Notes under the pieces: model-generated
What the model was told of the DNA's origin: nothing
Database searches by the model: none
The model's input: the letters and a program-made list of their open reading frames with translations, nothing else
Part shown: piece after piece, positions 1 through 6,551 of the stretch
How the letters are laid out: every line of letters starts with the position of its first letter
Position numbering within the stretch: the stretch's first letter is position 1
Source of the DNA: Pseudomonas delhiensis
Lineage (GTDB): Bacteria; Pseudomonadota; Gammaproteobacteria; Pseudomonadales; Pseudomonadaceae
Reading direction: 5' to 3'
Assembly (NCBI RefSeq): GCF_900187975.1
Contig: NZ_FZPC01000031.1
Span: forward strand, 1 to 64,000
DNA: 64,000 nucleotides
Position numbers and translations under genes: made by a program

Positions 1-639
1 CTGCGCTTCCCCGGGCAGTACTACGACGCCGAAAGCGGCCTGCACTACAACTACTTCCGCGATTACGACCCGCAGACCGGGCGGTATGTGGAGAGTGATC
101 CGATTGGGTTGCGGGGTGGGCTGAATACGTATGGGTATGTCTACGGGAACCCGCTGAAATACTCGGATCCTGAAGGCTTGACGCCTGCCGCCGCTGGGTT
201 GTGTTTTATCCCCGGTGTTGGCTGGGTTGGATGTGGTGCAGCAGCTGCCGGAGCAGGTATAGCTGGGCTAGCTTGCTATATCACTGGTACCTGTCAGCGA
301 TTTGCGGAAGCCTGTAGCAACGTATGGAACGAAGTAGCTGGCGGTGATGATGCAAGCGGTGGCGAAGGCAACACTAACCCGTATGCAGGCCCCATCGATG
401 AACCGGTAATCGTTGTTGATGGGAACGGAAACGCAATCCCCGTTGAGCCTGGGCAGAGTGTTAACAGCTCACCGAATGGCGACTACCAACAAGTCGTGGG
501 TGCAGACGGTAAACCAACGGGAGACCGACTAGATCGAGGAGGGCATCGGAATCAATCTGACCCTCGTGCTCAGGGGCCTCATGGACACAGGCCAGGAGTG
601 ACAACTCCTGATGGCAATCCTCACCTACCGATATATTGA
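1..639 (+). CDS. Rhs-family protein, 3' end with variable C-terminal toxin tip (partial)
   Basis: The gene enters from the left edge and is open from base 1 in frame 1. The first ~60 residues are the classical Rhs repeat-associated core: [23 protein letters not shown], then [14 protein letters not shown], ending in [11 protein letters not shown]. After that junction the sequence changes to a variable tip of about 150 residues. The tip starts with a hydrophobic Ala/Gly-rich stretch and ends in a polar domain with [23 protein letters not shown], whose His/Asp/Arg residues look nuclease-like. In Rhs proteins this tip is the effector toxin, delivered by type VI secretion or contact. The domain resembles 'polymorphic toxin type 24' endings, but I cannot confirm the family. 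A small candidate immunity gene follows at once. The N-terminal part lies outside the window. Confidence 0.9.
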   Translation: MRFPGQYYDAESGLHYNYFRDYDPQTGRYVESDPIGLRGGLNTYGYVYGNPLKYSDPEGLTPAAAGLCFIPGVGWVGCGAAAAGAGIAGLACYITGTCQRFAEACSNVWNEVAGGDDASGGEGNTNPYAGPIDEPVIVVDGNGNAIPVEPGQSVNSSPNGDYQQVVGADGKPTGDRLDRGGHRNQSDPRAQGPHGHRPGVTTPDGNPHLPIY

Positions 640-641
640 CT

Positions 642-866
642 ATGCCTAAGTTTAACTACGACGACATCGTTACAGCTAACAGCACAGCTCCTTTAAATGC
701 GCGCCCAGGAAATAAGGCTTGGATTGTTGGGGTATTTGAAACTCGAAGAGGCGAGTTTTTGAGGTCCTTTCCGGAAGGGGTTGTATATGTAATCGAGTTT
801 GAGGACGGTGCTTCAGCGGAAGTGGCTGAGAGCCAGTTGGAGCTTTACATCGATCCTGGAAGTTAG
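642..866 (+). CDS. Small protein, putative immunity protein for the Rhs tip
   Basis: A 74-residue acidic protein starting MPKFNYDDIV, whose ATG lies 2 bp after the Rhs stop codon. A TTG two codons earlier, overlapping the Rhs stop, is an alternative start. It has no signal peptide or membrane segment. The C-terminal half (VYVIEFEDGASAEVAESQLE) is reminiscent of small beta-rich immunity or DUF4926-type proteins. Assignment as cognate immunity is inferred from position only: Rhs toxin tips are normally followed directly by their immunity gene. Base composition is clearly less GC-rich than the chromosome to the right, as expected for an exchanged toxin/immunity cassette. Confidence 0.6.
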   Translation: MPKFNYDDIVTANSTAPLNARPGNKAWIVGVFETRRGEFLRSFPEGVVYVIEFEDGASAEVAESQLELYIDPGS

Positions 867-936
867 CGAACTGCTGTATCAATTTTCCCAACAGGGTGTT
901 CAGGCTATCCGGTTCAGGGTGTAGGGAATAAAGTTA

Positions 937-1001
937 GTTGAAGTGGAGTTCGGTTGGCTTTATGTGCCGGAAAAAGTAAAAAATGCAAATGTGAGAATGC
1001 C
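937..1001. repeat. Diverged ~65-bp repeat, copy 1 (Rhs cassette scar)
   Basis: The segment containing TTGGCTTTATGTGCC, AAAAAGTAAAAAATGC and TGTGAGAATGC is about 75% similar by eye to 2332-2395. Both copies lie just downstream of a small cassette gene. I infer that they are remnants left when Rhs tips were displaced. Neither copy has a convincing reading frame. Confidence 0.4.
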
Positions 1002-1026
1002 ATTGCTCAATTATTGGAGGGGATTG

Positions 1027-1058
1027 CTACGGCTCGGTTTATCTGAGCCGTAGTTTTC
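1027..1058 (+). terminator. Rho-independent terminator after the Rhs/immunity pair
   Basis: A perfect 9-bp stem (CTACGGCTC at 1027-1035, GAGCCGTAG at 1045-1053) with a 9-nt loop is followed directly by TTTTCT. It would end transcription of the Rhs gene and its immunity gene before the next cassette. Confidence 0.75.
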
Positions 1059-1122
1059 TATTCGTAGTCCGTAATGTGATTTTTGACTACGGTTTGCATT
1101 CTGTGGTAGTGCGGGGCATACG

Positions 1123-1524
1123 ATGTCTATGAGCCCAAGAACAGCGGCTCTATGCATGCGTGGGATTGAGCTCAATCCGAAACAGGTGGAGCTTATGTTT
1201 GGAGTCGCGGCGTCAGAGTTAGGTATCCGTGGCGAGCTCGCTAGACCTACCGTAAAAACCCGACTGAAGCGATCGTTTGTCAGGTTCTCATTGATGTTTC
1301 CAAACTCTTGCCGGATGGACGAAATGATTCCAGCGCTTTGGATTCATCTCGGAGGTATGGACCGCATTTGTGAGATCAAAGAAAAGATCAAGCCTGAATG
1401 TCTTGAGGTTGATTTGGTTTTACCAATCAAGGGTTCAGAGGAGCAGGAGGGAGGTTTTTTATCAACTTCTACGTTGGCAGAACTCTGTCTTTTGGGTGTG
1501 ACGCTCTCGTTTCAATTCGTTTAG
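1123..1524 (+). CDS. DUF4279-like protein, candidate orphan immunity protein
   Basis: A 133-residue soluble protein. Its N-terminus (ALCMRGIELNPKQVELMFGV) and C-terminus (FLSTSTLAELCLLGVTLSFQF) follow the general pattern of DUF4279 proteins: an early strand, 'L.P..V...LGV', a central acidic or aromatic region, and a final 'L..LG..L...' strand. That family is frequent in polymorphic-toxin immunity neighbourhoods. The start is the first in-frame ATG after the terminator at 1027-1058; the ribosome-binding site is weak. Lower GC and codon use unlike the core chromosome indicate horizontal origin. Function is inferred only from family resemblance and location between Rhs modules. Confidence 0.6.
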   Translation: MSMSPRTAALCMRGIELNPKQVELMFGVAASELGIRGELARPTVKTRLKRSFVRFSLMFPNSCRMDEMIPALWIHLGGMDRICEIKEKIKPECLEVDLVLPIKGSEEQEGGFLSTSTLAELCLLGVTLSFQFV

Positions 1525-1564
1525 GCTTTGGAGTTCGAGTCTATAGGTAACGCTGTTTGACCAA

Positions 1565-1919
1565 ATGGGACTGAAATGTACAGCCTTTAAGGCTGAATGG
1601 GGGAATACACAGTATATCTGTGATAGTGGAAGTCCTTACGCACCTTCTTGGAGTACAGGGGATAATAGTTGGAGCTCGGCGAGCTTTAATAATGAAAGAT
1701 ACAGCCAGTGTTACTCCTCCTGTATGGCGAGAGGAGATGCGCCAGCAAATGTTTCGGCCGTCTGTCTTGTGCCTGGTGCAGGGGTTGCGGCTCTTACAAG
1801 AAAAGAAAAAAATAGGTGTGGCAGCTTCTCAGGGGTGTGAGTTTGCTTACCAGTCCTCTCTGTGCTCCTTTGAATGTGAGAGCCTGGAGGAAAGAAAATC
1901 TTGCCCGCTTGATGGCTGA
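1565..1919 (+). pseudogene. Displaced Rhs C-terminal tip, probably frameshifted
   Basis: The frame opens after a stop at 1544-1546 and reads ...LFDQMGLKCTAFKAEWG..., close to the 'DPxGL' junction where Rhs cores meet their tips. It then has a Cys-rich region (YICDSG, CYSSCMARGD, VCLVPG) and stops at 1840. A second frame, open to 1919, carries on with a similar Cys-rich pattern (CEFAYQSSLCSFECES). The two frames can be joined at an A7 run at about 1806-1812, giving a tip of ~118 residues. There is no Rhs core upstream, so this looks like an orphan toxin cassette parked downstream of the live gene. A homopolymer sequencing error at the A7 run is an equally good explanation for the frame break. 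Confidence 0.45.
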
Positions 1920-2132
1920 TTATCGATTCTTTAGGGTTTTGTAAATTGAGAAAAATAAGGCCAGTAATCCTAGGATGTACTGGCCCTCTATTTTGAGGGT
2001 TTCAGGATCATTTTTCTCTAGTATTCTGCTGTGTATGGATATATTTAGTTCGGATTCATTCGTCAGGAGTAGCGCTCCAAAGAAAAACAATATCAAATAT
2101 GGTAAATTTTTATATATGAAGTTTTTTAGCAT
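1920..2132 (-). CDS. Small two-helix membrane protein (hypothetical)
   Basis: A 70-residue frame starting MLKNFIYKNLPYLILFF, with a hydrophobic segment at about residues 10-24, a polar loop (LEKNDPETLK) and a second hydrophobic segment (ILGLLALFFSIY) before a basic tail. AT-rich codon use matches the neighbouring cassette genes. It is convergent with the Rhs tip to its left and divergent, 12 bp apart, from the next membrane protein. No clear ribosome-binding site is visible, so expression is uncertain. It is listed because its composition looks protein-like and nothing on the other strand covers this interval. It could be immunity-related. Confidence 0.4.
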   Translation of the reverse strand: MLKNFIYKNLPYLILFFFGALLLTNESELNISIHSRILEKNDPETLKIEGQYILGLLALFFSIYKTLKNR

Positions 2133-2144
2133 ATTGGTGATGCG

Positions 2145-2327
2145 ATGAGGGTTAGAGTCGTTTATGTTTTGGTTTTTGTGGCGATTGCGCTTGTTATCTA
2201 TATGAGTAGGCCAATTTTTGAGTCTATTTTTCATTCTAACGCTAGATGGGTAGGGTTTGTAGTGTTTTTTATTCTGGCTGGGTTTTCTGATTATTTCTTA
2301 AAAAGACTTTTTCATGATAGGGAGTGA
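2145..2327 (+). CDS. Small two-helix membrane protein (hypothetical)
   Basis: A 60-residue frame starting MRVRVVYVLVFVAIALVIY, with two predicted membrane helices (about residues 4-20 and 35-50) and a charged C-terminus (FLKRLFHDRE). A GGTGA Shine-Dalgarno sits 4 nt upstream of the ATG, which supports translation. Small two-helix proteins are common as immunity proteins against membrane-targeting toxin tips. I infer such a role from the Rhs context only. No family was recognised. Confidence 0.5.
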   Translation: MRVRVVYVLVFVAIALVIYMSRPIFESIFHSNARWVGFVVFFILAGFSDYFLKRLFHDRE

Positions 2328-2331
2328 ATTG

Positions 2332-2395
2332 ATTGAGGTGAATTCGATTGGCTCGATGTGCCTAGAAAAGCAAAAGTACAAAGGTGAGAGGATCT
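2332..2395. repeat. Diverged ~65-bp repeat, copy 2 (Rhs cassette scar)
   Basis: The segment containing ATTGGCTCGATGTGCC and AAAGGTGAGAGGATC matches 937-1001 at about three bases in four. It is followed at 2411-2430 by a short hairpin (GTGAG...CTCAC). The copies bracket the displaced tip and its small genes. Confidence 0.4.
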
Positions 2396-2516
2396 TGCTT
2401 GTGACGTTGTGTGAGCGCTTTAGCACTCACTGGTCTCAGTTGAAAAAGTACTGAGATCAATAGCGCTAAATGGAGGTTGAGGCGCTGAAAGGATTTCTGG
2501 GGAGGCAGTGAGCAAC

Positions 2517-2894
2517 ATGATTGATCAACAGAAAATTTCGTTGCTGCTCGCAGAATACTCTAGTCTTCCCGAGTTTAGTGGGGTGGAGTGTGTTGATGTT
2601 AATAGTGTTAGCCTATTCGGGGATAGGCCGATCCACGTTGCTGCAACACGGGGAAGTATTGATGAGATTCACTTGGTATTGAGCCAGGGAGCAGATATAA
2701 ATTGCAAGGGAGAACATGGGTATACAGCCTTGCACGATGCAGTCGAGCAGGGTCATATAGATGCAGTCAATTATCTTTTAAAGCATGGTGCAAATGCTGG
2801 AATTCTAAATGATGATGGGGTTTCACCTGTAGGTCTTGCCAAGCTTTTAGATGAAGGTGAGATTCTTCATCTGCTCGAGAAGGATAGTTTTTAG
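2517..2894 (+). CDS. Ankyrin-repeat protein, candidate immunity protein
   Basis: A 125-residue soluble protein with at least two ankyrin repeats: GDRPIHVAATRGSIDEIHLVL..GADINCK, then GYTALHDAVEQGHIDAVNYLLKHGANAG. A degenerate third repeat (DGVSPVGLAKLLDEGEILHLL) caps it. The ATG at 2517 lies 11 nt after a GGAGG, whereas the GTG three codons upstream is too close to that site. Ankyrin proteins of this size are a known class of putative immunity proteins in Rhs/CDI loci. Here it closes the AT-rich cassette zone, after which GC content rises sharply. Confidence 0.7.
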   Translation: MIDQQKISLLLAEYSSLPEFSGVECVDVNSVSLFGDRPIHVAATRGSIDEIHLVLSQGADINCKGEHGYTALHDAVEQGHIDAVNYLLKHGANAGILNDDGVSPVGLAKLLDEGEILHLLEKDSF

Positions 2895-2989
2895 GATCGG
2901 TTCATGATCCATACGGAGCGCTACTCCCTGCAACAGGTTGTAGTGCTCCGGGCTACTTTTCCTTCACTGACGCTTCTCGAAAGAGCGCC

Positions 2990-3307
2990 TCAGAACCGAA
3001 TCCGCCCCGTAAAGGCATCCTTGAGCATCACCCAGTCGCCCATGAACGACCACAGCGGGTACTTGAAGGTGGCCGGGCGGTTCTTTTCGAAGACGAAGTG
3101 GCCGACCCAGGCGAAGCCGTAGCCGGCGAAGGGGAGGGCGATGAGCCACAGCAGGTTGCCGCTGGCGATGGCGTAGGCGAGGATCGCCAGCACTAGCAGG
3201 CTGCCCACGTAGTGCAGGCGGCGGCAGGTGGGGTTGCTGTGTTCCTGCAGGTAATAGGGGTAGAACTCGGCGAAGCTGTGGAAACGCTCGGCGGTGTCGG
3301 TGGCCAT
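2990..3307 (-). CDS. Mpo1-like (DUF962) integral membrane protein
   Basis: A 105-residue protein with the DUF962/Mpo1 pattern: an N-terminal FAEFYPYYLQEHSNPTCRRLHYVG motif (conserved His, Asn, Cys and His), two or three hydrophobic helices (LLVLAILAYAIA, LLWLIALPFAGYGFAWVGHF) and a conserved tail with FEKNRPATFKYP and WSFMGDW. Yeast Mpo1 is an iron-dependent dioxygenase acting on 2-hydroxy fatty acids. The bacterial role is not established. The start is fixed by a strong AGGAGGTGCGCC site just before the ATG. It is a stand-alone gene with GC content like the chromosome, marking the end of the Rhs cassette zone. Confidence 0.85.
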   Translation of the reverse strand: MATDTAERFHSFAEFYPYYLQEHSNPTCRRLHYVGSLLVLAILAYAIASGNLLWLIALPFAGYGFAWVGHFVFEKNRPATFKYPLWSFMGDWVMLKDAFTGRIRF

Positions 3308-3436
3308 GGCGCACCTCCTGTTGTTGTGATGGCCGCAGTCTACGAAGGCGGCCGGTGACTTGCAGATGACCCCTGCAGCCAGTTTAGTATCCATCCCCGC
3401 CATTCCTTGCGCGCCCTGACAACAAGAAGAACCGAG

Positions 3437-4435
3437 ATGCCTGAGCGTACCACCCTGTCCAGTTGGGTTCGTGGAATCCTCCTCGCCATCGAGCTGGAGG
3501 GGCTGGACAGCCGCGAGCTGTTCGCCGAGCTGGGCCTGGACCTGGCGGCCCTGGCCGACCCGGACGCGCGTTTTCCCCAGGACGACATGACGCGCCTGTG
3601 GCACCTGGCCGTGCAGCGCAGCGGCAACCCGGCCATCGCCCTGAACTTCGCCCGCGTGCATACCCCGGCGTTCCCGGTGCTGGGCTATTCGATGATGTCC
3701 AGCCGCACCCTGGCCGAGGCTTTCGAGCGCCTGGAGCGTTACCAGCGGATCATCGCCGAGGGGGCGGACGTGAGTTTCCGCCGCCTGCCCGAGGGCTGCC
3801 TGTACAGTGTGCAGGTGCATGGCGACCGCCTGTTGCCACCGCGGCAGAGCGCGGAGAGCGCCCTGGCGAGCATGACCGCCCTGGTGCGCTGGATCACCGG
3901 GCGCGACATCCGCCCGCTGGAGGTGCGCCTGGCCGGCGAGCCGCCGCTGGACCCGGCGCCCTACCAGGCGCTGTTCCAGGCGCCGATGAGTTTTGGCCAC
4001 GAGCAGTGCGCCCTGCTGTTTTCCCATGAGGACATGAACGCCCCGCTGCCGACGGCCAATGCCGAGCTGGCGCACCTGCACGACCGCTTCGCCGGCGAGT
4101 ACCTGGCGCGCTTCGCCAGCAGCCGCTTCAGCCACCAGACGCGCCAGGTGTTGTGCCGCCTGCTGCCCCAGGGCGAACCGCGGCGCGAGGTGGTGGCGGA
4201 GATTCTCCACCTGTCCGAGCGCACCCTGCAGCGGCGCCTGCAGGAGGAGGGCAGCAGCTACCAGCAGCTGCTCGACGATACCCGTCGCGAGCTGGCCCAG
4301 CAGTACCTGGCGACGCCGCACATGACGCTGCTGGAGATCGCCTACCTGCTGGGGTTTTCCGAGCCGAGCAACTTTTTCCGCGCGTTCCGCCGCTGGTTCG
4401 GGGTGACGCCGGGGGAGTATCGGGAGCGGTTGTAG
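3437..4435 (+). CDS. AraC-family transcriptional regulator
   Basis: A 332-residue protein with an N-terminal effector/arabinose-binding-like domain (about 15-200; conserved RFPQDDMTRLWHLA and GYSMMSSRTLAEAFERLERY). The C-terminal two-part AraC helix-turn-helix (about 230-330) has HLSERTLQRRLQEEGSSYQQLLDDTRRE and a second unit LLEIAYLLGFSEPSNFFRAFRRWFG. The ATG at 3437 is preferred over an upstream TTG because the first ten residues of the longer form are not domain-like and a purine-rich AGAAGAACCGAG precedes the ATG. It is monocistronic and divergent from the Mpo1-like gene, with the repeat-rich gap on its right. Its target is unknown. It resembles OruR/ArgR-type amino-acid regulators in layout, but I would not name it. 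Confidence 0.85.
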   Translation: MPERTTLSSWVRGILLAIELEGLDSRELFAELGLDLAALADPDARFPQDDMTRLWHLAVQRSGNPAIALNFARVHTPAFPVLGYSMMSSRTLAEAFERLERYQRIIAEGADVSFRRLPEGCLYSVQVHGDRLLPPRQSAESALASMTALVRWITGRDIRPLEVRLAGEPPLDPAPYQALFQAPMSFGHEQCALLFSHEDMNAPLPTANAELAHLHDRFAGEYLARFASSRFSHQTRQVLCRLLPQGEPRREVVAEILHLSERTLQRRLQEEGSSYQQLLDDTRRELAQQYLATPHMTLLEIAYLLGFSEPSNFFRAFRRWFGVTPGEYRERL

Positions 4436-5305
4436 GGGGGCTCGCGGGGGCGGGGATAATCGCGGACGGAGTCCGCTCCTACGGCTGTGCTCGACCGTAG
4501 GGCGAATAACCGTTCGCGGTTATCCGCCGTTGGCCGTGCCTCCGGGGCGTCCGGTGTGGCCGGTGAAGCTCATCGTCATTCCCGCGAATGCGGAAACCCC
4601 AAAAAAATACGTCGGGGTTGGGTGTAGCGCGCCGCACCGAGTGCGTTGATGTCTCTTGTTTCGCCCCCTCGGGCGAGTCACTTTTGTCAATCGGTGGAAG
4701 GCCACCCCCGCAAAAAGTAACCAAAAAGGCTTGCCCCGACATACGGGCCCGATGGAGCCGGGCTCCCCTCACGAATTCCCCCGCCACGGAGGCCCGCCCC
4801 GAGGGTACGTCCCTGTAGCCCATCGGGGCTCTAGCGACATCCATGTCGCATGACCTCCTGAGCGCCGGTTTCGCTCGGCCTTCTGAAGGGGCGTTCCGGT
4901 ACGCTCGGTTGTTTCTCTGGAAGTCCAAAAAGCAAGAGCGGCACTGCTCTTCGTAGGAGCGAGCTTGCTCGCGAACCCTGACTCCGTCCCCCTCCCTAAC
5001 CCTCCCCCGCAAGCGGGAGAGGGGACCGTTCGGAGTGATGCGAAACCGCGAAGCTCCCGGGCTCCCCGTAGGGCGCATAACGCCTACGGCGTTATCCGCC
5101 AAATCGCGGACAGAGTCCGCTCCTACGGTTCCAGGAAGCACGGTCGTAGGAGCGGACTCCGTCCGCGATTGGATTCACCGGCCACGCCGGACGCCCCGGT
5201 GGCACGGCCTGGGTTATACCCCTTCGGGCCAGCGCAAGCGCTGTTCGCGATGGAGCCGCGTCCCGCGTTCGCGGGAATGACGAGGGATAGTTCATCCACC
5301 GTGCT
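4436..5305. repeat. Repeat-rich gene-free gap (REP elements and inverted 36-bp pair)
   Basis: No gene is supported here. REP-type palindromes lie at 4463-4487 (GGAGTCCGCTCCTAC type), 4497-4528 (GTAGGGCGAATAACCG...CGGTTATCCGCC), 5068-5100 (GGGCGCATAACGCC...GGCGTTATCCGCC) and 5104-5170 (paired AGCGGACTCCGTCCGCGA type). A 36-bp sequence beginning GGCCGTGCC at 4532-4567 recurs inverted at 5174-5209, flanking the middle part. The same 36 bp occurs at 58826-58861 and 59217-59252. The segment 4590-4930 has a composition often seen in degenerate Pseudomonas intergenic repeats (AAAAAGTAACCAAAAAGG). The short open frames on both strands here are composition artefacts. Confidence 0.7.
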
Positions 5306-6019
5306 TCAGAAGAACGACCGCGACGCCTTGAAGGTGACCGCGCTGTCGCAGTAGGCGTTGTGCCCCGAGTAGGCGCTGCAGTCCGTGCCGCTCAGGCTGC
5401 TGCCGCTGTAGGAGAAGTTCAGGTCCAGGCCCAGCCAGGGGCGGCTGAGGTTCACCGACCAGTCGTTGAAGCCGCTGACGTAGCCATTGGCCACGCTCAC
5501 CGGGCTCTCCAGGCTGTAGCTGGCGTATTTCAGCGTCAGGTCGAAGCCCAGCGGCGGCGTCAGGCCCAGGTCGGCGAACAGGGTGGCGCTGCTGCGCCCG
5601 GCGCTGTTGCTGTAGGCGGCGCCCAGGCGGCTGCCGAAGATCGACAGGCCACCGTAGACGTCCTGGGTGTCCAGGTCCGGCCGCTGCGGATGCACGTAGC
5701 GGATGCTGCCCAGCTCGTAGCCGAGGCGGCCATTGCCCAGCGGGCGCTTGAAGCCGGCGTAGGAGTCGACTTCGGTGGGCTTGTCCGGTTCCAGGTTGGC
5801 GGCCCAGCCGCCGAAGTACCAGCCCGAGGCGTGGCTGGCGTCCAGCCCGCCGTGCAGGCTGTCCAGGCCGCCGGGCTGGACCAGGCCCTGGGCCATGCTG
5901 CGGGTCGGCGAGTTGGCGAACTTGAGGTCGAAGTCGCCCAGCTGGCGCTGCATGACCTGGGCGTTGGCGGCCAGGCTGGCGCACAGCGAGGCGCCCAGCA
6001 GCAGACGTTGGATGATCAT
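5306..6019 (-). CDS. TorF-family putative porin
   Basis: A 237-residue protein with a signal peptide (MIIQRLLLGASLCASLAANA, then Q) followed by alternating amphipathic strands typical of a small outer-membrane barrel: GWYFGGWAANLEP, DSYAGFKRPLG, GRLGYELGSIRY and a terminal aromatic residue (KASRSFF). This matches the TIGR02001/TorF putative porin family, whose members are found in the outer membrane of many Pseudomonas; the substrate is unknown. The start at 6019 is chosen because GGGGGAG precedes it and the signal peptide begins there. It is transcribed away from hsbA with its own promoter region (6020-6233). Confidence 0.75.
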   Translation of the reverse strand: MIIQRLLLGASLCASLAANAQVMQRQLGDFDLKFANSPTRSMAQGLVQPGGLDSLHGGLDASHASGWYFGGWAANLEPDKPTEVDSYAGFKRPLGNGRLGYELGSIRYVHPQRPDLDTQDVYGGLSIFGSRLGAAYSNSAGRSSATLFADLGLTPPLGFDLTLKYASYSLESPVSVANGYVSGFNDWSVNLSRPWLGLDLNFSYSGSSLSGTDCSAYSGHNAYCDSAVTFKASRSFF

Positions 6020-6233
6020 GGCTCCCCCCTTGGTCTTCGAAATGCTCCTTGGCAGGTGCGGTCCCCTCCGCACCTTTACAGGTTAAATCCATTCGTCGAC
6101 CAGGCAATGACCGGCGGTCCATTTGTCGGCCGGATCGAACCTTTTCGTGCCGGCGCTCGTGGAGGTTGCCGGGCCGCGGCCTAGCTGCTAAATCTTCCCC
6201 AGCATGCGCACTCCATTCAGCAGGGAGGCCTCC

Positions 6234-6539
6234 ATGGCCATCACATCCGTACCCTCGGCCGACGGCCAGGAACTGACCATCGTGGTCCAGGGCCGCTTCG
6301 ACTTCGGTGCGCACCAGGAATTCCGCGACGCCTACGAGCGCGTCGAGACCACCCCCCAACGCTACGTCGTCGACCTCAAGGGCGCCACCTACCTGGACAG
6401 CTCGGCGCTGGGCATGCTCCTGCTGCTGCGCGACCACGCCGGCGGCGAACATGCGCAGATCAGCCTGGTGCACTGCAGCGCGGACGTGCGCAAGATCCTC
6501 TCCATCTCCAACTTCGAACAGCTGTTCCGCATTTCCTGA
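6234..6539 (+). CDS. hsbA: HsbA-type anti-sigma factor antagonist (STAS domain)
   Basis: A 101-residue single STAS domain with the phospho-acceptor motif TYLDSSALGM; the conserved serine is residue 56, as in P. aeruginosa HsbA. In that species HsbA switches partners by phosphorylation. It sequesters the anti-sigma factor FlgM, which favours motility, or it activates the diguanylate cyclase HsbD, which favours biofilm. The start at 6234 has GGGAGG upstream; an ATG 30 bp earlier lacks one. It is followed within 12 bp by hsbR and then hptB, so the module forms one operon ahead of fliK. The name is assigned from domain plus gene order. Confidence 0.85.
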   Translation: MAITSVPSADGQELTIVVQGRFDFGAHQEFRDAYERVETTPQRYVVDLKGATYLDSSALGMLLLLRDHAGGEHAQISLVHCSADVRKILSISNFEQLFRIS

Positions 6540-6551
6540 GCCGTGGCGGTC

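Noticed and set aside
1620-1919. Independent gene in the second frame of the displaced Rhs tip
   Set aside because: Its first half is antipattern sequence overlapping the better tip frame. Only its end looks protein-like, so a frameshifted single cassette is more likely.
2904-3122. Small plus-strand frame after the ankyrin gene
   Set aside because: It runs antisense into the Mpo1-like gene, has no ribosome-binding site and no protein-like pattern.
4532-5209. Insertion sequence bounded by 36-bp inverted repeats
   Set aside because: There is no transposase, no target duplication is seen, and the same 36 bp is part of a wider composite repeat. It was kept only as an observation.
4520-5295. Several short open frames in the repeat gap
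   Set aside because: They are translations of REP and other repeats on both strands; the same artefacts recur at 58.45-59.3 kb.
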